Shown here one piece after another: positions 1 through 7,909 of a stretch of 21,952 nt of DNA. Origin of the DNA: JAVBLQ01 sp031553435 (lineage in GTDB: Bacteria > Bacteroidota > Bacteroidia > Bacteroidales > Azobacteroidaceae). The number at the start of each line of letters is the position of its first letter. The stretch's first letter is position 1. The DNA is taken from NCBI GenBank assembly GCA_031553435.1, contig JAVBLQ010000076.1, forward strand, positions 1-21,952. The letters are read 5' to 3'. A model generated the notes under the pieces. That model saw nothing but the letters and a program-made list of their open reading frames with translations, was not told where the DNA came from and did not search any database. A program made the position numbers and the translations under genes.

Positions 1-1647
1 GATTATTTGCCAAAAATAAATTCACTGAAAGATAATGCGAAAGACCTTGCACTTAATAAAATTGCAGGCTTTAATTTCCACAATAGAAGTCAATTTAATT
101 TTCAGAAGTTAGTAGCTGATCCAAATAATATTGGGGCGAACTTGAGACAATATATTAACGGCTTTTCTACCAGTGCAAGGGAAATTATCGAATACTTCAA
201 TTTCGATGATCAGATAGACCGTATGGATGATCCGAAAACGGATATTCTGTTTCGTGTAGTAAAGGATTGCCAAGCCATTGATTTATCCGATATGGATTCT
301 ATGGAAATGGGATATGTTTTCGAAGAGTTGATCCGGAAGTTTGCAGAACAATCCAACGAGACCGCAGGAGAGCATTTTACCCCAAGGGAAATTATCCGAC
401 TGATGGTAAACTTGTTGTTTATTGAAGACCGGGAAATACTTACCCAGAAAGGGATTGTGAAAACTATGTATGACCCAGCTTGTGGAACGGGTGGAATGCT
501 TTCTATTGCCGAACAATATGTAAAGGATCTTAATCCCAATGCTGAGTTAAAGGTATTTGGACAGGAAATAAATCCGGAATCGTATGCTATTTGCAAATCG
601 GATATGTTGATTAAAGGGCAGAATCCGGGAAATATCAAATTCGGGAATACATTTACCGTTGATGGGTTAGAAGATGAAAAGTTTGACTATATGCTATCCA
701 ATCCACCTTTTGGGGTTGACTGGAAAAAAGCCGAAAAAATCATCAAAACCGAAGCTGAAAATAAAGGCATGAGTGGTCGCTTCGGAGCCGGATTGCCGCG
801 AATCAACGATGGATCATTACTTTTCCTGCAGCACATGATTTCTAAAATGAAAGGCAGTGGCACCCGAATTGGAATTGTTTTCAATGGTTCGCCATTATTC
901 ACCGGTGCTGCCGAAAGTGGTGAAAGCAATATTCGCAAATGGATCATCGAAAACGATTGGTTAGAAGCTGTTGTTGCTATGCCGGATCAGTTATTTTATA
1001 ATACAGGAATCAGCACCTACGTGTGGATTGTCACTAACCATAAAAGCAAGGAGCGGAAAGGCAAAATACAATTAATTAATGCCACCGGAGCTAAAGATGA
1101 AGAGTTACTGAAAGAAGGGAAACTGGAATTCAACCGCTTTTGGCGAAAAATGGATCGCAGTTTGGGTAACAAACGTAAAGCGATTGCCGAGAATGGTATC
1201 ACTAAAGGCATTGGCTTCATCACGCAGATTTACGGAAATTTTCAAGAGAATGAGTTCTGCAAGATTCTTCAGAACGAATATTTCGGCTATTGGCGGGTAA
1301 CTGTGGAACAACCATTGAGAGAAAATGGCAAAATTGTAAAGGATAGAAGCAGGCAGCCAAAGCCCGATACTTCTTTGCGCGATTACGAAAACATTCCTTT
1401 CTTGAAGAAAGATGCCAACGGGCAACTGATCCCGCAAACCATTGAAGAGTATTTCGAAGCCGAGGTAAAACCTCACCTGCCCGAAGCATGGATTGATCCC
1501 ACTAAAACAAAAATCGGTTACGAGATCAACTTTACCAAATATTTTTATGAGTTCAAACCGCTGCGGTCATTAACAGATATCCGTGCAGATATTCTGGCAT
1601 TGGAAGAAAAGACAGTGGATGCAGAAAAAATAGTGTTGAGCTTATGA
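1..1647 (+). CDS. hsdM: Type I restriction-modification DNA methyltransferase subunit HsdM (5' end cut by window edge)
   Basis: Modification subunit of a type I restriction-modification system; it transfers a methyl group from S-adenosylmethionine to adenine N6, in complex with HsdS. The frame is already open at base 1, so the TTG at position 7 is not a convincing start, and about 100 or more N-terminal residues expected for the family lie outside the window. Counting from that TTG, the AdoMet-binding motif I (DPACGTGG) starts near residue 156 and the catalytic motif IV (NPPF) is at residues 232-235, the order expected for N6-adenine methylases of the HsdM type. The HsdM N-terminal helical domain is partly present before motif I. 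The TGA stop overlaps the ATG of hsdS (ATGA at 1644-1647), so translation is probably coupled. Family assignment is secure; sequence specificity cannot be read from this subunit. Confidence 0.96.
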   Translation, partial: DYLPKINSLKDNAKDLALNKIAGFNFHNRSQFNFQKLVADPNNIGANLRQYINGFSTSAREIIEYFNFDDQIDRMDDPKTDILFRVVKDCQAIDLSDMDSMEMGYVFEELIRKFAEQSNETAGEHFTPREIIRLMVNLLFIEDREILTQKGIVKTMYDPACGTGGMLSIAEQYVKDLNPNAELKVFGQEINPESYAICKSDMLIKGQNPGNIKFGNTFTVDGLEDEKFDYMLSNPPFGVDWKKAEKIIKTEAENKGMSGRFGAGLPRINDGSLLFLQHMISKMKGSGTRIGIVFNGSPLFTGAAESGESNIRKWIIENDWLEAVVAMPDQLFYNTGISTYVWIVTNHKSKERKGKIQLINATGAKDEELLKEGKLEFNRFWRKMDRSLGNKRKAIAENGITKGIGFITQIYGNFQENEFCKILQNEYFGYWRVTVEQPLRENGKIVKDRSRQPKPDTSLRDYENIPFLKKDANGQLIPQTIEEYFEAEVKPHLPEAWIDPTKTKIGYEINFTKYFYEFKPLRSLTDIRADILALEEKTVDAEKIVLSL

Positions 1648-2966
1648 AAAGGTACGATTCATATAAAGATTCCAGCATTGAATGGATCGGGGAAATTCCA
1701 GAGCATTGGGAAGTTCGGAAATTCAATTATCTGTTCGCTTTCTCAAGAGGACTCTCGATAACTAAAGAAGATTTAAAAGATGAAGGAATACCTTGTGTCA
1801 GTTATGGCGAAATACATTCGAAGTTTGGATTTAAGGTCAGTCCTGAAAAACATGTTCTAAAAAATGTTGAAAACACCTACTTGGATTCATCTAGTAAATC
1901 TCTACTTAGGAGAGGAGATTTTATTTTTGCAGATACTTCAGAAGATATCGAAGGTTCGGGAAATTTTACTTGCTTGGATAGTGATACTCTTACTTTTGCA
2001 GGATATCATACAATTATTGCTATACAAAAAGCAAAAAATGACTATACTTACTTAGCTTATTTTTTTGATTCATTAGAATTTAGAAACCAGATTAGAAATG
2101 AAGTTTCAGGAATTAAAGTATTTAGCATTACACAACAGATTTTGAAAAAATCTAATGTTATACTTCCTCCTAAATCCGAGCAAACCGCCATTGCCTCTTT
2201 CTTAGACCGAAAAACAGCCGAAATAGACCAACTGATAGCCGACAAGAAACGTTTAATAGAACTTTACGAAGAAGAAAAAACGGCTATTGTAAATCAGGCA
2301 GTTACAAAAGGAATCAATCCTAATGTAAAAATGAAAGATAGTGGGATTGAATGGTTGGGAGAGATTCCGGAACATTGGGAGGTGAAAAAATTGAAGTATG
2401 TTGCCTCTGTGAATGATGAATCCCTGCCAGAAACTACTGATAAAAATTTCGAGATTGAATATATTGAAATATCTAATGTGAAAAGCGGCATTGGTGTAAT
2501 TGAAACAAATACGTATTTATTCAAAGATGCCCCCTCTAGAGCAAGGAGAATCGTCAAAGGTGGCGATGTGATAGTATCTACAGTTAGAACTTATTTAAAG
2601 TCAATTGCCAAGATTGATACTCCTTTACATAATTTAATTGCATCTACTGGATTTGCAGTGATAAGACCAAGAAAATTAGATTCGGATTATTTGGGCTATT
2701 TATTTTATTCAGAATTTCTAATTGGTGAAATAATTTCACTATCAACAGGCGTAAGTTATCCTGCCATAAATGCAAGTCAAATAGGAGATATTTTTATTCC
2801 TATCCCAAGTAAGGATGAGCAACAATCTATAATTCATCATATTAAGGCGGGATGTGAGCTGATAGATACTAAAGTAGAAAAAACAAAAAAACTCATAGAC
2901 CTATTGACTGAGTATCGCACGACACTGATTAGCGAAGTAGTAACCGGGAAAATAAAAGTAATATGA
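1644..2966 (+). CDS. hsdS: Type I restriction-modification specificity subunit HsdS
   Basis: DNA-recognition subunit that gives the HsdM/HsdR complex its bipartite target. The 440-aa protein shows the classic two-fold architecture. Target-recognition domain 1 opens with a segment containing IEWIGEIPEHWEV (about residues 12-24). A central conserved helical spacer runs from about 178 to 222 (EQTAIASFLDRKTAEIDQLI and onward). Domain 2 opens with the near-identical IEWLGEIPEHWEV (about 235-247), and a second helical spacer closes the protein (about 400-436). Both half-repeats are complete, so the protein should specify a bipartite site. It starts inside the hsdM stop codon and its own TGA overlaps the next ATG (2963-2966), making hsdM, hsdS and the DUF3800 gene one coupled unit. 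No second hsdS or silent cassette is seen in the window. Confidence 0.96.
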   Translation: MKRYDSYKDSSIEWIGEIPEHWEVRKFNYLFAFSRGLSITKEDLKDEGIPCVSYGEIHSKFGFKVSPEKHVLKNVENTYLDSSSKSLLRRGDFIFADTSEDIEGSGNFTCLDSDTLTFAGYHTIIAIQKAKNDYTYLAYFFDSLEFRNQIRNEVSGIKVFSITQQILKKSNVILPPKSEQTAIASFLDRKTAEIDQLIADKKRLIELYEEEKTAIVNQAVTKGINPNVKMKDSGIEWLGEIPEHWEVKKLKYVASVNDESLPETTDKNFEIEYIEISNVKSGIGVIETNTYLFKDAPSRARRIVKGGDVIVSTVRTYLKSIAKIDTPLHNLIASTGFAVIRPRKLDSDYLGYLFYSEFLIGEIISLSTGVSYPAINASQIGDIFIPIPSKDEQQSIIHHIKAGCELIDTKVEKTKKLIDLLTEYRTTLISEVVTGKIKVI

Positions 2967-3649
2967 TACAAAATTCTTCCACACACAAAACATTCAATAT
3001 TTATTGTGATGAAAGCTGTCATATTGAACATGACCACAAAGCATTTATGTTTTTAGGCTCTGTCAGCTCCGCCTATAATTAGGTTAAATTGCATACGGCG
3101 CAAATAAATGAACTGAAACAAAAGCACCGGTTCTACGCAGAAATTAAATGGTCTGCTGTTTCACAATCAAAACTTCGTTTTTATTCCGAATTGATTGATT
3201 ACTTTTTTGCTACGGATCTGAAATTCAGAGCGATTGGTATAGAGAAAGATAAAATCAATAATACCGCATTTGGACAAACGTATGATGATTTCTATTATAA
3301 GATGTATTATCAATTACTCAATCACAAAATAAACAGTTGTTATTCCTACAACGTATATCTGGATATAAAGGATACTTTAAGTAGTTATAAAGTCCGGAAG
3401 CTGAATGAAATTCTGAATGCGAAATATGGTGTTTTCCAAAGGATACAAAATATCCGCTCCCATGAAAGTGTATTGATGCAACTAACTGATTTCTTAATGG
3501 GAGCAGTATCCTATTACAAAAACAATCAGGAAAGAAAAAATACGGCAAAAATACAGCTAATAGAAAAGCTAATGAAGAAATCAGGTTGTAGTTTTGATTC
3601 GACTAATTATTCCGAAAAACTAAACCTGTTTTTTATTGAACTGAAATAA
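2963..3649 (+). pseudogene. DUF3800 family protein, interrupted by an in-frame TAG
   Basis: The ATG at 2963 overlaps the hsdS stop. It opens a frame encoding FNIYCDES close to the N-terminus, the hallmark of DUF3800 proteins, which often sit in restriction and defence loci and whose biochemical role is not settled. After 39 codons the frame meets TAG at 3080-3082. It then continues without another stop or shift to TAA at 3647-3649, and the downstream part carries the C-terminal QLTDFLMGAV segment typical of the family (about residues 173-182 of the restored protein). The restored product would be about 228 aa, a normal family length. The residue at the TAG is most simply Gln (CAG to TAG). A TTG restart at 3089 would yield 186 aa but would lack the YCDES motif. 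Either a recent nonsense mutation, an assembly error, or a read-through codon; I favour the first. Confidence 0.8.
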
Positions 3650-3657
3650 GTTACACA

Positions 3658-4164
3658 ATGCCGCTTAACCTATTGGTAAAATATAATAAGTTATTGGATA
3701 TTAAAGGAATGTCCGAAACTCAAAGAGAAATATCTCTTTTGGGAGTCTTTAACCGGGATATACGAAATAATCCTGCAGTTGAATTTTTAAATAAGAAAGT
3801 TCATCCAACACCGGAAGATGGAAAAGACTCCATGGAAAGGCTGTTCACTCACTTGACTACTAAAATTACAGACAAAAGTACAAGAAAAAGGGAATTTGAT
3901 ATATCTCGTTCTATCCGGTTGCATTGGGTGAAATTCCATATTGAAAAACAAAAAAAAGATAACATTCTGATTTTTTCCGTAGAAGAGCCGGACGGAATCC
4001 GCACTTATATTTATGACAAAAAGGAAGAATATGTAATCATTTTGGAGCCTTTAAGAAATAGATCGGCTTATTTTCTTTTGTCGGCTTATTACATTGAAGG
4101 AAAAGATAAAGCAAGAAATAAAATGATGAAAAAATATAATAGAAAATTATCTGAAGTCTTTTAA
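3658..4164 (+). CDS. Uncharacterised 168-aa protein of the restriction locus; possible BECR-fold RNase-like domain
   Basis: I do not recognise this as a named family with confidence. The ATG lies 8 bases after the DUF3800 stop, so it is probably co-transcribed with hsdM-hsdS-DUF3800. The N-terminal half (about 1-85) is polar and probably helical. The C-terminal half has alternating strands: LHWVKFHI near 98-105, ILIFSVEE near 112-119, TYIYDKKEEYVIIL near 125-138, then YFLLSAYYI near 147-155, followed by a very basic tail with many Lys. A late strand of the form Y-F-L-L-S-A-Y after a basic/polar turn is reminiscent of barnase/EndoU/colicin E5-like (BECR) nuclease domains found in phage and toxin proteins; this is a visual resemblance only. 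It has no signal peptide or membrane segment. It could be a toxin, a nuclease accessory, or an unrelated island gene. Confidence 0.75.
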   Translation: MPLNLLVKYNKLLDIKGMSETQREISLLGVFNRDIRNNPAVEFLNKKVHPTPEDGKDSMERLFTHLTTKITDKSTRKREFDISRSIRLHWVKFHIEKQKKDNILIFSVEEPDGIRTYIYDKKEEYVIILEPLRNRSAYFLLSAYYIEGKDKARNKMMKKYNRKLSEVF

Positions 4165-4173
4165 AAAGCAGAA

Positions 4174-4198
4174 AACGCAGAGCATCTTGGCTTGCGTT
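4174..4198 (+). terminator. Possible transcription terminator hairpin after the 168-aa gene
   Basis: AACGCA, one bulged G, AGC, a six-base loop, then GCT TGCGTT form a nine-pair stem ten bases after the stop of the upstream gene. The following bases are pyrimidine-rich (ctccgatttctttctctc) but do not form a clean U-run, so termination strength is uncertain. A second small perfect hairpin (TCTCTC AAAT GAGAGA, 4211-4226) follows at once. Together they could separate the hsdM-S unit from hsdR. Confidence 0.4.
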
Positions 4199-4262
4199 CT
4201 CCGATTTCTTTCTCTCAAATGAGAGATGAACTCGGTGCAAAGTTAGAGTTTTTATTCGAGAA

Positions 4263-4303
4263 TGTCAAAATAATTTTGACAATTTAATATCAAATCTGAT
4301 ATT
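4263..4303. promoter_or_regulatory. Two adjacent palindromes over the hsdR promoter (candidate operator)
   Basis: TGTCAAAATAATTTTGACA (4263-4281) is a perfect palindrome with nine-base arms around one central A, and includes the -33 TTTG. AATATCA AATC TGATATT (4286-4303) is a perfect seven-base inverted repeat around a four-base spacer, and its right arm overlaps the first four bases of the -7 element. A palindrome on each promoter element is what a repressor operator would look like. No repressor gene was identified in the window, so the binding protein is unknown. Confidence 0.45.
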
Positions 4304-4307
4304 TTTG
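4275..4307 (+). promoter_or_regulatory. Candidate Bacteroidota promoter of hsdR
   Basis: TTTG at 4275-4278 and TATTTTTG at 4300-4307 match the Bacteroidota -33 (TTTG) and -7 (TAnnTTTG) consensus with a 21-base gap, slightly longer than usual. A start of transcription a few bases beyond 4307 would leave a leader of about 40 bases before the hsdR ATG at 4356. Both elements are overlapped by the inverted repeats listed separately. hsdR thus appears to have its own control apart from hsdM-hsdS, a common arrangement for delaying restriction until methylation is established. Confidence 0.5.
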
Positions 4308-4355
4308 AGATATAACAAGTAAGGATAAGTTTATGTTTAGAAGTAATAATGAGAT

Positions 4356-7337
4356 ATGATTACAACCGAAAATACGTTTGAAACCGCTTTAGTACAATCG
4401 TTGATTGAACAAGGAGGTTACACTTCCGGGAATGCTCAGGATTATAGCCCTGAATTAGGAATGTTTAAATATGAGGTTGTTGATTTTCTTCAAAAGTCAC
4501 AACCCAAACGCTGGGATAAATTAGTGGCGATTCACGGAGAAGATACTCACAACCGTGTTATTCAACGGTTGCATAAAGAGTTAGATTTACGGGGTTGTTT
4601 AGATGTACTTCGGAATGGTTTTATAGATTACGGCGTTCGATTTCAAATGGCATTTTTTCAACCGGTATCCGGATTAAATCCTGAATCCGTTGATCTTTTC
4701 AACAAAAACAGTCTGAAAGTTTACCGTCAAATTTATTATAGTAATAAGAATCAAAATTCGGTAGATGTTGTGCTTTCGCTGAATGGTATTCCTATTGTTA
4801 CATTGGAGCTTAAAAATCAGTTCACAGGACAAAACGTGAGTAACGCCCTGAAACAATATAGTGCTACACGGGATAACCGTGAGTTATTATTCGCATTTAA
4901 TAAGCGTACCTTGGTTCATTTTGCAGTTGATCAGGATGAGGTGTTTATGACTACCAAGTTAGATGGACACAAAACCTTTTGGCTGCCTTTCAACAAAGGG
5001 AATAATAATGGAAAGGGGAATCCTCAAAATCCCAATGGTTACCGGACTGCTTATTTGTGGGAAAATATTCTTGCAAAAGACAACCTGATGGAAATTGTTC
5101 AGCGATTTGTTCATTTGCAGGCCGAAGAATTTGAGGTGGACGGACGCATATATAAAAAAGAAAAATTGATATTTCCCCGCTATCACCAATTGGATACTGT
5201 GCGTAAAATCAGCAGCAATGTGTTAGCAGCCGGAGTTGGAAAGAATTATTTAATTCAACACTCTGCCGGTTCTGGAAAAAGTAATTCTATTGCCTGGTTG
5301 GCTTACCGATTGTCGAGTTTGCACAGCCAGACTGACGAGCGAATATTTGACTCTGTCATAGTAGTGACTGACCGGAGGGTACTTGACCAACAGTTGCAAA
5401 ATACCATTTATCAATTTGAGCATAAAGCAGGTGTCGTAAAAAAAATAGATAAAGATAGTGCACAACTGGCTACTGCATTGGGTTATGGAACTAATGTCAT
5501 AATTACCACCCTGCAAAAATTTCCGTTTATTGTAGATAAGGTAGCCGAATTGCCGGACAGAAAATATGCCGTAATAATTGATGAGGCACACAGTTCACAA
5601 GGAGGCGAAGCGTCCAAGAAGATGAAAGAAGTGTTAGCAGTCAAAACACTTGATGAAGCGGAACAAGCCGATGCCGATGATTATACCGGAGATGATTTTA
5701 TCAGAGAAGAAATAGAGCGGTCAGCAACAAGTCGAGGGAAACAAAATAATATTTCGTTTTTTGCTTTCACGGCAACTCCCAAATATAAAACGCTACAAGT
5801 ATTTGGCGATAAAGATGCCGAAGGAAAGCCCATTCCATTCCATCTCTATTCAATGAGGCAGGCTATCGAGGAAGGTTTTATTTTGGATGTACTTCAGAAT
5901 TATACTACCTATGAGTTGTATTTCAAACTAACTAAAGCCATTGAGGAAGATCCAAAGTTCTACAGAAAAAAAGCTGCAAAAGCCATTGGTAAATATGTTT
6001 CTTTGCATCCACATAATTTAGCTCAAAAAACAGAAATCATCGTGGAGCATTTTCGCGACATAGTTTCGAAAAAAATCGGAGGACGAGCAAAGGCTATGCT
6101 TGTATGCGGTTCACGCTTACATGCCAAGCGCTATTTTGAAGAATTTAAAAAGTATATCAAGGAAAAAGGATACGAAAAAGAAATTAAAATCTTAGTCGCT
6201 TTTTCTGGAAAAGTCACAGACGATAATTTTCCGACTGGCGTTGCCGAGCCGGAATTAACCGGTTATGGAGAAAAGGAACTTCCTGCTGTTTTTGAAAAAG
6301 ACGATTATAAAATCTTGATAGTTGCAGATAAATATCAAACCGGCTTTGACCAACCATTATTGCATACGATGTATGTTGACAAGAAATTGTCGGGAGTAAA
6401 GGCTGTACAAACTCTGTCACGCCTTAATCGGACATATCCGGGCAAGGAAGATACTTTTGTTTTGGATTTTGTCAATGACCGCGAAGAAATATTAAAATCA
6501 TTTCAGCCATATTACGAAATCACCACTGTAACAGAAGAAACAGATGTCAACCATTTGTACGATTTAAAAGCCAGGCTTGATCAGTTTCAGGTATATTGGG
6601 ATAGCGAAATTGAAGAGTTTGCTCAAATTTACTTTAATCCAACAACCAACTTAAACAACCCTAAGGAACAAAAATATTTATATTCGCTTACAGATCCGGC
6701 AGTAGATAGATATAGGGGTATTGTAGAAGAGGAAAAACAGGATGAATTCAAGAAAGGATTACGTTCATGGACAAATCTGTATGCTTTTCTCGCTCAAATA
6801 ATGCCATTTGTAGATATAGATTTTGAGAAATTCTATGCTTATGCCAAACTATTGCAAATAAGGTTACCCAAAAGAGAACTGTCTGAATCGTTGCATTTAG
6901 ACGACGAAGTTGCTCTCGAATATTATCGCTTACAAAAAATAAAAGAAGGAGCTATTGAGTTAGTCAAAGGTGAAACCGGCGAGCTAAGTGGCACAAGCGA
7001 AGCCGGACTAAAGAGAGCAAAAGATGAAGAAGCATTGCTTTCGGAAATCATCACTATACTGAATGACCGCTTCGGAACTGAGTTTGAACAGGCAGACAAA
7101 TTATTTTTTGACCAAATAGAAGCAGAATTGTTAGAAGACGAAACGTTGCAAACACAGGCCAAAGTTAACAAATTAGACACTTTTAAGTTTGCTTTTGACG
7201 ATAAGTTTATCAACAAACTTATTTCCCGAATGGATCAAAATCAGGAAATTTTCGAGAAAATCCTCGAAGATAAGTCCTTTGGGGATTTGGTTAAGGAGTT
7301 AATGATGAAAAGAATATTCAGAAAGTTGAACGAATAA
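4356..7337 (+). CDS. hsdR: Type I restriction endonuclease subunit HsdR
   Basis: Motor and nuclease subunit of the type I system; it translocates DNA using ATP and cuts at a distance from the HsdS target when the site is unmethylated. The 993-aa length is normal. In order: a PD-(D/E)xK nuclease with Asp137 and the ELK triad Glu151/Lys153; helicase motif I (Walker A) AGSGKS with Lys308; motif II DEAH at 409-412; motif III TATP at 472-475; motif VI around Gln685, with Arg689 and Arg692 as candidate arginine fingers (QTLSRLNRTYPG); then a C-terminal helical region. All catalytic residues are present, so it should be active. The ATG at 4356 begins the first family-like sequence and lies about 50 bases after a candidate promoter. 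The membrane-protein gene follows after 11 bases, so the next two genes are probably in its transcript. Confidence 0.97.
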   Translation: MITTENTFETALVQSLIEQGGYTSGNAQDYSPELGMFKYEVVDFLQKSQPKRWDKLVAIHGEDTHNRVIQRLHKELDLRGCLDVLRNGFIDYGVRFQMAFFQPVSGLNPESVDLFNKNSLKVYRQIYYSNKNQNSVDVVLSLNGIPIVTLELKNQFTGQNVSNALKQYSATRDNRELLFAFNKRTLVHFAVDQDEVFMTTKLDGHKTFWLPFNKGNNNGKGNPQNPNGYRTAYLWENILAKDNLMEIVQRFVHLQAEEFEVDGRIYKKEKLIFPRYHQLDTVRKISSNVLAAGVGKNYLIQHSAGSGKSNSIAWLAYRLSSLHSQTDERIFDSVIVVTDRRVLDQQLQNTIYQFEHKAGVVKKIDKDSAQLATALGYGTNVIITTLQKFPFIVDKVAELPDRKYAVIIDEAHSSQGGEASKKMKEVLAVKTLDEAEQADADDYTGDDFIREEIERSATSRGKQNNISFFAFTATPKYKTLQVFGDKDAEGKPIPFHLYSMRQAIEEGFILDVLQNYTTYELYFKLTKAIEEDPKFYRKKAAKAIGKYVSLHPHNLAQKTEIIVEHFRDIVSKKIGGRAKAMLVCGSRLHAKRYFEEFKKYIKEKGYEKEIKILVAFSGKVTDDNFPTGVAEPELTGYGEKELPAVFEKDDYKILIVADKYQTGFDQPLLHTMYVDKKLSGVKAVQTLSRLNRTYPGKEDTFVLDFVNDREEILKSFQPYYEITTVTEETDVNHLYDLKARLDQFQVYWDSEIEEFAQIYFNPTTNLNNPKEQKYLYSLTDPAVDRYRGIVEEEKQDEFKKGLRSWTNLYAFLAQIMPFVDIDFEKFYAYAKLLQIRLPKRELSESLHLDDEVALEYYRLQKIKEGAIELVKGETGELSGTSEAGLKRAKDEEALLSEIITILNDRFGTEFEQADKLFFDQIEAELLEDETLQTQAKVNKLDTFKFAFDDKFINKLISRMDQNQEIFEKILEDKSFGDLVKELMMKRIFRKLNE

Positions 7338-7348
7338 AAGAAGATATT

Positions 7349-7903
7349 ATGGTTAATTTATTATTTCGTTTGTTTTTAACATTTAATGCAACATCATTGA
7401 TAATAGTGGTGTATTTGGTCAAAAGTCAGATAGTGTTGAATGGGCTGCATCCTTTTATGGTAGATATGCCTCATTATGTATCTTATATTATTTATTTTGC
7501 AGTTCCTGTATTATTCACATATTTAAGTCTTCTGCTGGCAAATAGGTTGTCGGACGACAGCATAGAAATGGAGAATGAAAAATCAGCTATCCGGGAAATA
7601 GAACAAGCCAATAATGCTTATTTACCCAGCTATTTAGGATATTTCTTTGTAGCACTCAGTGTACCATATTGCGACACATTGATATTCGTTTTCGCAATAC
7701 TTTTTCTATTTACGTTTTTATCCCAAACACTCTATTTCAATCCGTTATTTCTCATCTTTGGATACCACTTTTTCTATTTAACGACAGAAAACAATGTTAA
7801 AATATTTCTAATAACAAAGAAAAGGCTAAAAGAACCAAGTCGCTTGGCCTTTCCAAAGCTCAAAAGAATAAACGATTTTACATTTATCGATAAACAAAAG
7901 TAA
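7349..7903 (+). CDS. kwaA: Small membrane protein resembling KwaA of the Kiwa anti-phage system
   Basis: A 184-aa protein with about four or five hydrophobic segments: residues about 4-24, 44-64, 94-106 to 126 (one or two helices) and 129-144, then a basic cytoplasmic-looking tail of about 40 residues (150-184). A loop at about 66-92 is acidic and ends in EQANNAYLPSYLGYFFVALS. The size, the four-helix layout, the conserved-looking YLGYFFVALS helix and the partner gene just downstream match my memory of KwaA, the membrane component of Kiwa, which senses phage and works with KwaB. This is recognition without a search, so treat the name as probable. It begins 11 bases after hsdR, and its partner starts 6 bases after its stop, so the three are likely co-transcribed. 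The alternative is an unnamed membrane protein of a restriction island. Confidence 0.6.
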   Translation: MVNLLFRLFLTFNATSLIIVVYLVKSQIVLNGLHPFMVDMPHYVSYIIYFAVPVLFTYLSLLLANRLSDDSIEMENEKSAIREIEQANNAYLPSYLGYFFVALSVPYCDTLIFVFAILFLFTFLSQTLYFNPLFLIFGYHFFYLTTENNVKIFLITKKRLKEPSRLAFPKLKRINDFTFIDKQK

Positions 7904-7909
7904 CTGTGT

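Noticed and set aside
1664..2390. The two similar HsdS half-repeats as a phase-variation (shufflon) site
   Set aside because: The repeats are direct, imperfect at the DNA level, and explained by the normal two-fold HsdS architecture. No second hsdS or silent cassette is present in the window.
3089..3649. The 186-codon frame from TTG 3089 as an independent gene
   Set aside because: It lacks the family's N-terminal YCDES motif, which lies in the same frame just upstream of the TAG, so it is better read as the back part of one interrupted DUF3800 gene.
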